Of a stretch of DNA of 64,000 nucleotides, positions 54,981-64,000 are shown in pieces. The notes below the pieces were generated by a model. The model did not search any database and was not told the origin of the DNA. It saw only the letters and a list, made by a program, of their open reading frames with translations. Source of the DNA: Alkalibacterium kapii (GTDB taxonomy: Bacteria; Bacillota; Bacilli; Lactobacillales; Carnobacteriaceae_A); NCBI RefSeq assembly GCF_007988865.1, contig NZ_BJUY01000003.1:62001-126000 (forward strand), read 5' to 3'. How positions within the stretch are numbered: the first letter of the stretch is position 1; every line of letters starts with the position of its first letter. A program made the translations under genes and the position numbers.

Positions 54981-56927
54981 GTGGCTGAAGATAAATTAAC
55001 GCCGAGAGAAATTGAAGAATTGAGAGAAGAGTATAATGCAAGTCAGATTCAGGTACTGGAAGGATTGGAAGCAGTCAGAAAGCGACCGGGAATGTATATT
55101 GGAACCACAGGACCTGAAGGACTTCATCACCTGGTCTGGGAAATCGTTGACAACTCCATTGATGAAGCTATGGCAGGACATGCCGAAAATATCGATATCA
55201 CTATTAAACCCGGGGATATTATTGAAGTAAGGGACGATGGGCGAGGTATACCGATCGATATCCAGGAAAAAACAGGGCGCCCTGCAGTTGAAACTGTCTT
55301 TACGATCCTCCATGCTGGTGGAAAATTCGGTGGAGGCGGTTATAAAGTATCGGGAGGCCTCCATGGAGTGGGTTCTTCTGTCGTCAATGCTCTCTCTGAA
55401 TTCCTTGAAGTGGATGTATATAAAAACGGTAAGATCCACAACATGACGTTTGAACGCGGCGATGTTGTAAAAGAACTGCACGAAACCGGTGATACAGATA
55501 AATCAGGTACCGCGGTTCGTTTCAAGGCAGACGAAGAAATTTTCACTGAAACGACAAGCTATGATTTCAATAAACTGGCGACGCGCATACGTGAATTAGC
55601 TTTTTTGAATCGCGGGTTGGCCATTTCGATCGAAGATCAGCGTGGGGAAGAACCAGTGCGGTTGGAATATCAATATAATGGCGGAATAAAAAGTTACGTT
55701 GATTATTTGAATCAAAGCAAAACTGTTTTGTACGATGAGCCGATTTATCTGGAAGGAGAACAGGACGGTATCGCCGTCGAAGTTGCTCTGCAGCATACAG
55801 ATGGTTATCACACCAATATTATGAGTTTTGCCAACAATATTCATACTTATGAAGGCGGGATGCATGAGTCGGGCTTTAAAACGGCTCTCACACGCATTAT
55901 CAATGATTACGCCAAACGGAATAAATATTTAAAAGAAAATGAAGAGAATTTGAGTGGGGAAGACGCTAGAGAAGGACTGACGATCGTCTTGAGCATCAAA
56001 CACCCCGATCCTCAATTTGAAGGGCAGACCAAGACGAAATTAGGAAACTCAGAAGTCAGAACGATCACAGACCGGCTGTTCAGTGAACACTTTAACCGTT
56101 TCCTGGTCGAAAATCCTCAGATCGGTAAAAAAATAATAGAAAAGGCCTTACTGGCTGCCAAAGCTCGTTTAGCAGCTAAAAGAGCCCGCGAAGTGACACG
56201 TAAAAAGAATGGACTGGAAATCAGTAATTTACCAGGAAAACTGGCGGATTGTTCTTCCAAAGATCCAGAAAAATCAGAAATTTTTATCGTTGAGGGTGAC
56301 TCAGCTGGCGGATCGGCAAAACAAGGTCGTTCGCGCTTGTTTCAAGCTATTTTACCTATTCGAGGAAAGATTTTGAATGTTGAAAAGGCATCGATCGACC
56401 GTATTTTAGCGAATGAAGAGATACGCGCATTATTTACGGCCATGGGAACAGGTTTTGGAGAAGAATTCGAGATAGACAAAGCCAGATATCATAAACTGAT
56501 AATCATGACAGATGCCGATGTCGATGGGGCACATATCAGGACCTTACTGCTGACTTTATTTTATCGTTTTATGCGACCTGTCGTCGAAGCAGGGTATGTG
56601 TATGTAGCGATGCCGCCTTTATATCAAATCAAACAAGGCAAAAAAGAAGTCTACGTGGATTCTGAGAAAGAATTGGAGGAACACCTTAAATCTATCCCAG
56701 CGTCACCTAAACCTTCTATACAGCGTTATAAAGGACTAGGTGAAATGGATGCAGAACAATTATGGGAAACAACCATGAATCCGGAAAACAGACGCTTACT
56801 TCAAGTAACCGTAGAAGACGCTATTGAAGCGGATTTGGTCTTTGATATGCTGATGGGCGAAAAAGTTGAACCCCGACGCGAATTCATCGAAGAAAATGCC
56901 CAATATGTAGAGAATATAGACATTTAA
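54981..56927 (+). CDS. gyrB: DNA gyrase subunit B
   Basis: ATPase subunit of gyrase. 648 residues: GHKL ATPase ([36 protein letters not shown]), a transducer, then the TOPRIM motifs [14 protein letters not shown] and [14 protein letters not shown], and the C-terminal tail [15 protein letters not shown]. The start is GTG 54981, three bases after the recF stop. Full length. Confidence 0.97.
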   Translation: MAEDKLTPREIEELREEYNASQIQVLEGLEAVRKRPGMYIGTTGPEGLHHLVWEIVDNSIDEAMAGHAENIDITIKPGDIIEVRDDGRGIPIDIQEKTGRPAVETVFTILHAGGKFGGGGYKVSGGLHGVGSSVVNALSEFLEVDVYKNGKIHNMTFERGDVVKELHETGDTDKSGTAVRFKADEEIFTETTSYDFNKLATRIRELAFLNRGLAISIEDQRGEEPVRLEYQYNGGIKSYVDYLNQSKTVLYDEPIYLEGEQDGIAVEVALQHTDGYHTNIMSFANNIHTYEGGMHESGFKTALTRIINDYAKRNKYLKENEENLSGEDAREGLTIVLSIKHPDPQFEGQTKTKLGNSEVRTITDRLFSEHFNRFLVENPQIGKKIIEKALLAAKARLAAKRAREVTRKKNGLEISNLPGKLADCSSKDPEKSEIFIVEGDSAGGSAKQGRSRLFQAILPIRGKILNVEKASIDRILANEEIRALFTAMGTGFGEEFEIDKARYHKLIIMTDADVDGAHIRTLLLTLFYRFMRPVVEAGYVYVAMPPLYQIKQGKKEVYVDSEKELEEHLKSIPASPKPSIQRYKGLGEMDAEQLWETTMNPENRRLLQVTVEDAIEADLVFDMLMGEKVEPRREFIEENAQYVENIDI

Positions 56928-56999
56928 TTTCAATTAATATAACTAAATAATAATCAAATAAGTTCAAAAGGTTATATAAACGTCTGAGGAGGAAAATAC

Positions 57000-59495
57000 T
57001 TGGCTGAAGAAAAAGAAGCACGGCTGGAAAGAATAAATCTATCCAGCGAGATGAAAAAGTCTTTTTTAGACTATGCGATGAGTGTAATAGTTGCTCGTGC
57101 TTTACCTGACGTTCGAGACGGGTTAAAACCTGTACATCGTCGGATATTGTATGGAATGAACGAATTGGGAATGACACCGGATAAAGCTTTTAAAAAATCT
57201 GCTCGTATCGTCGGAGATGTCATGGGTAAGTATCACCCCCATGGTGACTCTGCTATTTATGAATCAATGGTGAGAATGTCTCAGGATTTCAGTTTCCGTA
57301 ACCCGCTGATCGATGGGCACGGTAACTTTGGATCGATCGATGGAGACAGCGCTGCTGCCATGCGTTATACTGAAGCAAGAATGAGTAAGATGGCTTTAGA
57401 AATGCTGCGCGATATAAATAAAGATACTGTTGATTATCATGATAACTACGACGGATCAGAACGGGAGCCGGACGTCCTGCCGGCACGTTTCCCCAACCTG
57501 CTTGTGAATGGGGCATCAGGGATTGCGGTGGGAATGGCAACCAATATCCCTCCTCATAACTTGCGAGAAGTTATAAATGCCTGCCGTGTGATCATGGAAA
57601 ATGAAGAAGCCACGGTTGCCGATTTGATGGAAGTCCTGCCGGGGCCTGATTTTCCAACAGGAGCTATGGTTTTAGGAAAATCAGGTATAAGGAAAGCTTA
57701 TGAAACGGGTAGAGGATCCATAAAAATCAGAGCTAAAGTAAGAATCGAAGTTCAGCCAAACGGCAAAGAACGTATTATCGTGGATGAGATTCCTTACTTA
57801 GTCAATAAAGCTCGATTAGTGGAACGCATCGCAGACCTGGCCCGTGATAAGCGTATCGAAGGCATTACAGATTTAAATGATGAATCAGACAGAGATGGTC
57901 TCCGTGTAGTCATTGACGTCAGACGTGATGTTTCAGCAAGTATCGTTTTAAACAATTTATATAAAATGACTCCGCTGCAAACCTCTTTCGGCTTCAACAT
58001 GCTCGCCATCGTGGATGGTGTACCGAAAACACTTGGTCTTAAAGAAATCTTAGTTGAATACCTTAAACATCAGCGCATCGTTATACGAAGAAGAACGGAA
58101 TACGATAAACGAAAAGCAGAAGCACGCGCACACATTTTGGAAGGATTGCGTATCGCTCTGGATCATATCGATGAGATCATTTCGATCATCAGGGGATCCA
58201 ACACAGCTGACATCGCTAAAAATGCCCTGATTGAGCGATTTGGCTTAAGTCAAAGGCAGTCACAAGCTATTTTAGATATGCGTATGGTTCGTCTGACTGG
58301 CCTGGAAAGAGATAAAATTGAAGGCGAGTATCAGGAACTGCTCGCCTTGATCAGTGATTTAGCTGATATTTTAGCCAATCCTCAACGTGTTCATGAAATT
58401 ATCGCAACCGAGCTTGAAGAAATCGCAGAAAAACATGGCGATGATCGCCGGACGGAATTATTGGTTGGCGAGTCTTTAAGCCTTGAAGATGAAGACTTGA
58501 TAGAAGAAGAAGAAATCGCGGTGACGCTTTCTCATAATGGTTATATGAAGCGCATGGCTATTACTGAATTCAAAGCGCAGCATCGAGGCGGCCGTGGTGT
58601 CAGAGGGATGACGACCAATACAGATGACTTTGTTGAAACACTGATCACCTGTTCCACTCATGATCAATTACTATTTTTCACTAATACAGGTAAAGTTTAC
58701 AAGGCAAAAGGGTATGAGATTCCTGAGTATGGCAGAACGGCAAAAGGGATCCCTGCGATCAACTTCTTGGGGATCGATAATAATGAGAGTATACAGGCCA
58801 TCATCAGTACAAGAGGAGAAACGAAAGCCTCGGATCACCTCTTCTTTACGACCCGAATGGGTACGGTGAAACGGACAGCTTTCAGTGAATTTGAAAATAT
58901 TCGAACGAGTGGTCTAAGAGCCATCGTTCTTAAAGAAGATGATGAACTGATAAATGTTGCGGTCACAAACGGCTCCGATCACATCATTGTGGGCACCCGT
59001 CAAGGTTATGCTGTAAGTTTCCACGAAAAAGACGTAAGAAGTATGGGACGAGCAGCAGCAGGCGTTCGAGGAGTCCGTCTAAGAGAAGATGATTATGTTG
59101 TAGGTATGGATATTCTTGATCCTGATTCAGAGGTACTGGTAATCACTGAAAATGGTTACGGTAAACGGACACCTGCCAGTGATTATGCCATCAGGGGACG
59201 TGGCGGTAAAGGTGTCAAAACCATCAATATTACTGAAAAAAATGGACCCCTGGTCGGACTGAAAACTGTTCATGGAGAAGAGGATATCATGCTGATCACG
59301 ACAAGTGGCGTCATTATCCGTTTCCATGCCAAAAACATTTCACAAACAGGGCGTGCGACCCAAGGCGTTAGACTGATGAGGCTGGAAGATGATATATTCG
59401 TATCAACACTAGCAAAAGTCGAACCTGAAGAAGAGGAATTGGAAGAAATTAATGATGTAGTGAATGAGAATGAAAATGATGAGACAGAAGAATAA
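57000..59495 (+). CDS. gyrA: DNA gyrase subunit A
   Basis: Breakage-reunion subunit of gyrase. 831 residues: catalytic Tyr123 in MRYTEARMS, quinolone region with Ser84 and Glu88 in HGDSAIYE (the drug-sensitive residues), and C-terminal beta-pinwheel with the GyrA box QHRGGRG. The tail is very acidic ([20 protein letters not shown]). The start is TTG 57000 with GAGGAGG upstream. A terminator follows. Confidence 0.97.
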   Translation: MAEEKEARLERINLSSEMKKSFLDYAMSVIVARALPDVRDGLKPVHRRILYGMNELGMTPDKAFKKSARIVGDVMGKYHPHGDSAIYESMVRMSQDFSFRNPLIDGHGNFGSIDGDSAAAMRYTEARMSKMALEMLRDINKDTVDYHDNYDGSEREPDVLPARFPNLLVNGASGIAVGMATNIPPHNLREVINACRVIMENEEATVADLMEVLPGPDFPTGAMVLGKSGIRKAYETGRGSIKIRAKVRIEVQPNGKERIIVDEIPYLVNKARLVERIADLARDKRIEGITDLNDESDRDGLRVVIDVRRDVSASIVLNNLYKMTPLQTSFGFNMLAIVDGVPKTLGLKEILVEYLKHQRIVIRRRTEYDKRKAEARAHILEGLRIALDHIDEIISIIRGSNTADIAKNALIERFGLSQRQSQAILDMRMVRLTGLERDKIEGEYQELLALISDLADILANPQRVHEIIATELEEIAEKHGDDRRTELLVGESLSLEDEDLIEEEEIAVTLSHNGYMKRMAITEFKAQHRGGRGVRGMTTNTDDFVETLITCSTHDQLLFFTNTGKVYKAKGYEIPEYGRTAKGIPAINFLGIDNNESIQAIISTRGETKASDHLFFTTRMGTVKRTAFSEFENIRTSGLRAIVLKEDDELINVAVTNGSDHIIVGTRQGYAVSFHEKDVRSMGRAAAGVRGVRLREDDYVVGMDILDPDSEVLVITENGYGKRTPASDYAIRGRGGKGVKTINITEKNGPLVGLKTVHGEEDIMLITTSGVIIRFHAKNISQTGRATQGVRLMRLEDDIFVSTLAKVEPEEEELEEINDVVNENENDETEE

Positions 59496-59520
59496 GTTCA
59501 TTACTTATATCTTATAGAAG

Positions 59521-59552
59521 AAAGGGCAGCTCTCTTTTTGGGCTGCTTTTTC
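59521..59552 (+). terminator. Intrinsic terminator of gyrA
   Basis: AAGGGCAGC pairs with GCTGCTTTT, with G-U pairs, followed by T5. Confidence 0.75.
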
Positions 59553-59574
59553 TTATGAAATTCTAAAAGAATCC

Positions 59575-59603
59575 TTGTTTTTTACAGATGCACATGCTAT
59601 AAT
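59575..59603 (+). promoter_or_regulatory. Promoter of rpsF-ssb-rpsR
   Basis: TTGTTT (59575) and TATAAT (59598) are 17 bp apart. The leader of about 80 nt holds a GAGTA/TACTC hairpin. S6:S18 autoregulation is known for this operon in Firmicutes, but I could not confirm the motif here. Confidence 0.65.
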
Positions 59604-59689
59604 ATTTCGAAGTGAGTACTCTATTTAGAATACTCTCCTTGCTCTTTCACATGAAGGGGCCAAAGTCCATAAGGAGGTGACAGTCAACG

Positions 59690-59989
59690 ATGAGTCAATC
59701 AGCTAAATACGAAATATTATACATTATCCGTCCTGATCTTGATGAAGAAGGTAAAAAAGCTTTAGTAGAACGCTTTGAAACTATCCTGAAAGATAATGGT
59801 GCTGAAGTAACTGAATCAAAAGACTGGGCGAAACGCCGTTTTGCATATGAAATTAAAGATTACCGCGAAGGAACTTATCGCTTAGTAAACTTGGAAACTT
59901 CAGATGCAACAGCTATCAATGAATTTGAACGCCTGGCACGTATCAATGACGATATTTTGCGTCATATGATCGTTCGTCTAGAAGACTAA
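59690..59989 (+). CDS. rpsF: 30S ribosomal protein S6
   Basis: 99-residue S6 ([20 protein letters not shown], then [20 protein letters not shown]). It binds 16S rRNA as a pair with S18, encoded two genes on. AAGGAGGTGA precedes the ATG. Length is typical. A parS site directly touches its stop codon. Confidence 0.97.
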   Translation: MSQSAKYEILYIIRPDLDEEGKKALVERFETILKDNGAEVTESKDWAKRRFAYEIKDYREGTYRLVNLETSDATAINEFERLARINDDILRHMIVRLED

Positions 59990-60005
59990 TGTTTCACGTG
60001 AAACA
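59990..60005. promoter_or_regulatory. parS: parS site 1
   Basis: TGTTTCACGTGAAACA matches the Bacillus parS consensus TGTTNCACGTGAAACA at every position. It lies in the rpsF-ssb gap, about 8 kb from oriC. Confidence 0.9.
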
Positions 60006-60042
60006 TTAGAGTTGATTGTTTTTAAGAAAGGAGCAACCTTGA

Positions 60043-60567
60043 TTGATTAATAATGTCGTACTAGTTGGACGTTTAACTAGAGATGCTGAACTTCGTTATA
60101 CAGGTAGCGGGATTGCCGTTGCATCGTTTACTGTCGCTGTGGAACGTCCATACACTAACGCACAAGGTGAGAGAGAAACAGATTTCATTAATTGTGTGGC
60201 GTGGAGAAAAACAGCTGAGATTGTTTCCAACTATACCCGAAAAGGTTCATTAGTTGGAGTAACAGGTCGCATGCAAACACGAAACTATACAAATAACGAA
60301 GGCAGAAAAGTTTATATTACAGAAGTTGTATGTGAGAACTTCCAAATGCTTGAACCAAAATCAGTCACAGAAAGACGTGCACAAAATGACGGATCAAGTT
60401 CCAATTCTGGATTTTCTAACAATTCTTCCAGTAATAGAAATTATTCTCAGAACACCAATCAAGCTCCTAAGAACAACTCTAAAAACAATTATGCGAATTT
60501 CGATGAGGATCCATTCGATACAAATAATGATTCCATTGATATTTCCGATGACGATTTACCATTTTGA
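60043..60567 (+). CDS. ssb: Single-stranded DNA-binding protein
   Basis: Coats single-stranded DNA in replication. 174 residues: OB fold ([29 protein letters not shown]), a flexible Asn/Ser-rich linker (about 112-160), and the partner-binding tail DISDDDLPF. The start is TTG 60043, 9 bases after AAAGGAG. Between rpsF and rpsR, the standard place. Confidence 0.96.
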   Translation: MINNVVLVGRLTRDAELRYTGSGIAVASFTVAVERPYTNAQGERETDFINCVAWRKTAEIVSNYTRKGSLVGVTGRMQTRNYTNNEGRKVYITEVVCENFQMLEPKSVTERRAQNDGSSSNSGFSNNSSSNRNYSQNTNQAPKNNSKNNYANFDEDPFDTNNDSIDISDDDLPF

Positions 60568-60593
60568 TTCAAGAATAGAAGGAGGATTAAAAC

Positions 60594-60827
60594 ATGGCTG
60601 GACGTAAAGGTGGAAGAAAGCGCCGCAAGGTTGATTTTTTTGCAGCTAATCATATTGAATATATCGATTATAAAGATGTCGATTTACTGAAACGTTTCAT
60701 TTCAGACAGAGGTAAAATTTTACCACGTCGTGTAACTGGAACTTATGCTAAAAACCAACGTAAATTAACGAAAGCAATCAAACGTGCTCGAATCATGGGC
60801 TTGTTGCCATTCGTTACTGAAGATTAA
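60594..60827 (+). CDS. rpsR: 30S ribosomal protein S18
   Basis: 77 residues ([20 protein letters not shown], then [20 protein letters not shown]), standard S18. AGGAGG lies 8 bases upstream of the ATG. It is the last gene of the S6-SSB-S18 operon and is followed by a terminator and a second parS. Confidence 0.97.
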   Translation: MAGRKGGRKRRKVDFFAANHIEYIDYKDVDLLKRFISDRGKILPRRVTGTYAKNQRKLTKAIKRARIMGLLPFVTED

Positions 60828-60839
60828 ATAGTAGTTAGA

Positions 60840-60868
60840 AGCTGTGACAGAGAAACTGTTGCAGCTTT
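60840..60868 (+). terminator. Intrinsic terminator of rpsR
   Basis: AGCTGTGACAG (60840-60850) pairs over 11 positions with CTGTTGCAGCT (60856-60866), with G-U pairs, then T7. Confidence 0.8.
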
Positions 60869-60881
60869 TTTTCTTTTAAAT

Positions 60882-60897
60882 TGTTTCACGTGAAACA
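60882..60897. promoter_or_regulatory. parS: parS site 2
   Basis: A second exact TGTTTCACGTGAAACA, 892 bp after site 1, in the rpsR-gdpP gap. Confidence 0.9.
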
Positions 60898-60990
60898 TTT
60901 AAAAGAAAAAGCAAGTATAGAAGTAGCCTTGTAAACATGTTAAGATATAAGAAAACAGTTTTTAAAATGTCAATGCTAAGAGGAGAAAAT

Positions 60991-62988
60991 ATGAATAATA
61001 AGTCTCAGGAAGACAATCTTCCTAAATTACTGAATCATCCTTATTTGAAGCGTATGCTCTTATTTGCGATAGCTGTTCAGTTTATAATGACAGTGTTAAG
61101 TTTCTTTGCCTACCTTTGGCTGGGAGCTTTGATGCTGGTTTTGTTTTTCATTACTCTCGTGATCATATGGCAGTTCAGCAATAAATATAATGACGAACTA
61201 AATAGTTATATTCTTAATTTATCTTATCGGATTAAACGTGGACAGCAAGAAGCTTTGATCAAAATGCCTATGGGTATCATTCTACTTAACAACGAGAATC
61301 AAATTGAATGGATCAATCCTTACATGCAACTGCAGCTGCCGGCAGACCAACAGCTATTAGGAGAACCGATCAAAGAAGTGAATCAGGATTTGTCTGATTA
61401 TTTTGAAAATGACAAAAGAGAAGAGTTTAATTCAGTGGAATGGTACGGCAAAATTTATAAAGTTTCATTGCAAAAAGATATCAATGCCTTGTATTTGTTA
61501 GATATAACAGAGTATGCAACAGTCACAGAGGAATATGAAAAGACACGTCCGGTCGTTGGCTGGTTATTTCTAGATAATTACGATGAGATCACTCAAGGTC
61601 TGGATGATAGAGGAATATCAGGTTTTGATAGTCTTTTAACGACCTATTTTTCTAATTGGGGCAAACAGCACGGCATTTTCTATAAGCGTATTTCAGATGA
61701 CCGCTATTTTCTGCTTCTAGATAGAGAAGAGCTCAAACGTTTAGAAAATGATCGATTTAATATCATTGATAGTATCAGGGAGCGTACCTCCAAGCGTAAC
61801 CTGCCGCTTACAATCAGCATGGGCTTGTCTTATGGTGATGCATCGTTTGATAAGCTGGCAGAACTTGCACAGAACAATCTTGATTTAGCTTTAGGCCGCG
61901 GCGGTGATCAGGCAATTGTCAAAGCCGTTGATGAAGAACCACGCTATTATGGCGGTAAAACCAACCCAATGGAAAAACGTACACGTGTCCGCTCACGTAT
62001 GATCAGTCAGGCGATGCAAAAATTAATGAACGACAGTGATGCGATTTTCGTTATGGGACATAAAAACCCCGATATGGATTCCATCGGTTCATCTCTTGGT
62101 GTTGCCCGGATTGCTATGATGCTCAAAAAAGAAGTGTATGTCGTTATTGACGAAGACGACGTCAATAAAGATGTCGCTTTACTTTTGGAAAAAGTAAAAG
62201 AATATAAACAAGTGAAAGATAATCTTATTTCCTCAAAAGAAGCAGAACGAATAATCAACCCTGATGACCTTGTCATCTTAGTTGACCATCATAAGCCTGT
62301 TCTTTCCATTGCACCTAGTTTGCTGAGAAAGTCTAAACGTAATATGGTGATAGATCATCATAGACGTGGGGAAGAGTTTACTGAAAATCCATTGCTCGTT
62401 TACATCGAACCTTATGCATCATCGACTGCTGAATTGGTAACAGAACTTTTTGAATATGTTTCAACAGATGGCGAACCGATCAATAGGATCGAAGCCACTG
62501 CTATGCTTGGTGGTATCGTTGTAGATACGAATAACTTCAGTTTAAGAACGGGTTCTCGTACCTTTGATGCAGCCAGTTACCTTCAATCAGTAGGAGCCAA
62601 TTCTACTATGATACAAAGGCTTTTAAAAGAAGATCCTGAGAATTATCTAAAACGCAGCCAGTTGATCCAAACGCTGGAATTCGTAATAGATGGTGTAGCT
62701 ATCGCTCATGGAAGTAATGATGAAATATACCCCTCTGTTACAGCAGCACAAACAGCTGATACCATGCTCAGTATGTCTGGGGTTGAAGCTGCCTTTGTCG
62801 TAACACGACGATCAGAAGATACAGTGGGGATCAGTGCGAGAAGCTTAGGTAAAATCAATGTACAGACCATCATGGAAAAAATGGGTGGCGGTGGACATTT
62901 ATCTAATGCCGCAACCCAGATCGACGATCGAAGTATTTCTGAAATAATAGAAGAATTAAAAGAAGTTATACATTCTCAATTAGATTAA
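60991..62988 (+). CDS. gdpP: Cyclic-di-AMP phosphodiesterase GdpP
   Basis: Degrades the second messenger c-di-AMP. 665 residues: two N-terminal membrane helices (about 20-70), a PAS domain, a degenerate GGDEF domain (about 185-325), then the DHH domain with GHKNPDMDSIGSS, VDHHKP and DHHRRG metal ligands, and DHHA1 with MGGGGHLSNAAT. I start at ATG 60991, after AGAGGAGAAAAT; an ATG at 60937 lacks a site. It is followed by rplI in the usual order. Confidence 0.96.
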   Translation: MNNKSQEDNLPKLLNHPYLKRMLLFAIAVQFIMTVLSFFAYLWLGALMLVLFFITLVIIWQFSNKYNDELNSYILNLSYRIKRGQQEALIKMPMGIILLNNENQIEWINPYMQLQLPADQQLLGEPIKEVNQDLSDYFENDKREEFNSVEWYGKIYKVSLQKDINALYLLDITEYATVTEEYEKTRPVVGWLFLDNYDEITQGLDDRGISGFDSLLTTYFSNWGKQHGIFYKRISDDRYFLLLDREELKRLENDRFNIIDSIRERTSKRNLPLTISMGLSYGDASFDKLAELAQNNLDLALGRGGDQAIVKAVDEEPRYYGGKTNPMEKRTRVRSRMISQAMQKLMNDSDAIFVMGHKNPDMDSIGSSLGVARIAMMLKKEVYVVIDEDDVNKDVALLLEKVKEYKQVKDNLISSKEAERIINPDDLVILVDHHKPVLSIAPSLLRKSKRNMVIDHHRRGEEFTENPLLVYIEPYASSTAELVTELFEYVSTDGEPINRIEATAMLGGIVVDTNNFSLRTGSRTFDAASYLQSVGANSTMIQRLLKEDPENYLKRSQLIQTLEFVIDGVAIAHGSNDEIYPSVTAAQTADTMLSMSGVEAAFVVTRRSEDTVGISARSLGKINVQTIMEKMGGGGHLSNAATQIDDRSISEIIEELKEVIHSQLD

Positions 62989-63009
62989 AAAAGAGAGGGA
63001 GTTTAAACG

Positions 63010-63462
63010 ATGGAAGTTATTCTATTAAAGGACGTTAAGGGAACAGGGAAAAAAGGCGAAGTGAAAAATGTTTCTGATGGCTATGCTAGAAACTTTTTAA
63101 TAAAAAAGGGAATTGCAAAAGAAGCCACCTCATCAGCAAAAAAAGAACTGACAATGAAAAAGAAAGCACAAAAACGAGAAGAAAAAGAAATACTTGAAGA
63201 AGCAAAAAAAGAAAAAGAAATACTTGAAGAAAATCCAATTGAAATAAAAGAAAAAGCAGCCGAAGACGGGCGGCTGTTTGGATCAGTTACTACTAAGCAG
63301 ATTGCAAAAGCTATCGAAAATCAATTAGGTATAAAAGTAGACAAAAGAAAAATCAACCAGACCATACCTATGCGTTCGCTGGGGACTCAGAAAATGGACG
63401 TAAAACTCCATAAAGACGTCCTAGCGGAAATCACTGTAAGAGTTCTGGCTAAAAATCAGTAG
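63010..63462 (+). CDS. rplI: 50S ribosomal protein L9
   Basis: 150 residues: the N-terminal domain [20 protein letters not shown], then a central helix and the C-terminal domain [17 protein letters not shown]. Length is typical. GAGAGGGAG precedes the ATG, 21 bp after gdpP. A hairpin and a parS-like site separate it from dnaB. Confidence 0.97.
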   Translation: MEVILLKDVKGTGKKGEVKNVSDGYARNFLIKKGIAKEATSSAKKELTMKKKAQKREEKEILEEAKKEKEILEENPIEIKEKAAEDGRLFGSVTTKQIAKAIENQLGIKVDKRKINQTIPMRSLGTQKMDVKLHKDVLAEITVRVLAKNQ

Positions 63463-63488
63463 ACGTAAATAAGAATATAGATAACACG

Positions 63489-63540
63489 GCTAGCGTGCTT
63501 TAAAGGGAGGAACGTTCCTGAAAGCCTGCTAGCTTTGTTT
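63489..63540 (+). terminator. Hairpin after rplI, probable terminator
   Basis: GCTAGC (63489-63494) and GCTAGC (63528-63533), with inner GCTTT/AAAGC and the palindrome GGAACGTTCC, fold into one structure ending in TTTGTTT. Confidence 0.65.
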
Positions 63541-63543
63541 AAT

Positions 63544-63559
63544 TGTTTCATGTGAAACA
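63544..63559. promoter_or_regulatory. parS: parS-like site 3 (one mismatch)
   Basis: TGTTTCATGTGAAACA differs from the consensus at one central position. It is embedded in a longer near-palindrome (AATTGTTTCA/TGAAACAATT) in the rplI-dnaB gap. Confidence 0.65.
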
Positions 63560-63651
63560 ATTAAACGGGAATGCGTGTTCCCTTGTATACTTTCTATTTC
63601 AAAAAAGGTACAATATAGAAACACGGAAAGTTAGGAAAGGAAGTCAGAAAA

Positions 63652-64000
63652 ATGGACACTATAGGTAATCGCCTCCCGCCACAGAACATAGAAGCTGAAC
63701 AATCTGTCCTAGGATCGATCCTACTCGATCCCGAAGCTATTATTTTAGCCATGGAATACGTAGAAACCAATGATTTTTATCGTCGTGCACATCAACTTAT
63801 TTTTCAATCTATGAATGAACTGAATGAAAAAAATGAAGCAATCGATGTCATCACAATAGCAAATAATCTGGAAGCAAAGAATCAGTTGGAAGATGTGGGC
63901 GGTACACCTTATTTAGCTGAATTAGCCACCACGGTACCAACAGCGACGAATGTGGCATATTATGCTAAGATCGTTGAGGAACGTGCTATACTTAGAAATC
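63652..64000 (+). CDS. dnaB: Replicative DNA helicase DnaB (DnaC), N-terminal part
   Basis: Only about 116 residues are inside the window. MDTIGNRLPPQNIEAEQSVL, then GSILLDPEAI and HQLIFQSMNELNE match the N-terminal domain of the replicative hexameric helicase. The PPQNIEAEQSVLG motif is nearly universal. AAAGGAAGTCAGAAAA precedes the ATG. The helicase core lies outside the window. Confidence 0.95.
   Translation, partial: MDTIGNRLPPQNIEAEQSVLGSILLDPEAIILAMEYVETNDFYRRAHQLIFQSMNELNEKNEAIDVITIANNLEAKNQLEDVGGTPYLAELATTVPTATNVAYYAKIVEERAILRN

Noticed and set aside
60326-60607. 93-codon frame overlapping ssb and rpsR
   Set aside because: Out-of-frame shadow of ssb with no ribosome site.

Overview
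The window spans a chromosomal replication origin and both flanks. oriC lies at about 50.3-52.15 kb: DnaA-box clusters flank dnaA, and a DnaA-trio plus AT-rich tract precede dnaN. To the right (plus strand) run dnaN-yaaA-recF-gyrB-gyrA, rpsF-ssb-rpsR, gdpP, rplI and the start of dnaB. To the left (minus strand) run rpmH, rnpA, yidC and jag. Gene content and protein signatures (dnaA-rpmH layout, YidC lipoprotein, GdpP, class C sortase pilus, PTS trehalose system, DhaS-like regulator, many TTG/GTG starts) fit a low-GC Firmicute of the order Lactobacillales. A Carnobacteriaceae-type organism (Alkalibacterium or Marinilactibacillus-like) is my guess; it is an inference from general resemblance, not a database result.

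Layout from left to right. 0-5 kb: partial MATE exporter, a 52-bp repeat array, a DUF554 membrane protein, mvaS, a quinone-oxidoreductase-like MDR and a phosphoribosyltransferase. 5-7 kb: a YtxH protein, a WrbA-like flavoprotein and an XRE/TPR regulator. 7.3-14.5 kb: phosphate module with phoPR facing pstSCAB-phoU, and a Pho-box-like repeat between them. 14.5-20 kb: an MscS channel, a second 52-bp array, mnmG and mnmE, and a candidate terminated leader or small RNA upstream of mnmE. 20-34 kb: accessory carbon and stress genes. These are a CUT1 sugar ABC importer with a TreR-type regulator, a TetR regulator, dps with duplicated promoters, an ABC-2 exporter with two ATPases and its TetR regulator, and treB-treC with a TreR-like operator. 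34-37.5 kb: a glycerol/dihydroxyacetone module (divergent GlpK-like kinase, DhaS-like regulator, glycerol dehydrogenase). 37.7-39 kb: folC. 39.6-47 kb: a sortase-assembled pilus operon (vWA tip adhesin, YPKN backbone pilin, two class C sortases) behind a strikingly G-poor leader. 47.1-47.5 kb: a third 52-bp array.

The most notable observations are these. (1) Three intergenic tandem arrays of different sequence share a 51-52-bp period, orientation and internal dyad. (2) The FGGY kinase beside GldA has Asn at the usual catalytic-base Asp and an altered nucleotide-contact motif. (3) Three parS-type sites lie within 3.6 kb downstream of gyrA. (4) A consensus promoter drives an about 118-nt structured, terminated RNA ahead of mnmE. 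(5) The conserved jag-mnmE junction is split by about 28 kb of accessory DNA. (6) The pilus leader is C-rich and G-poor, resembling a Rho-loading site. All calls were made by reading the sequence; no database searches were run.
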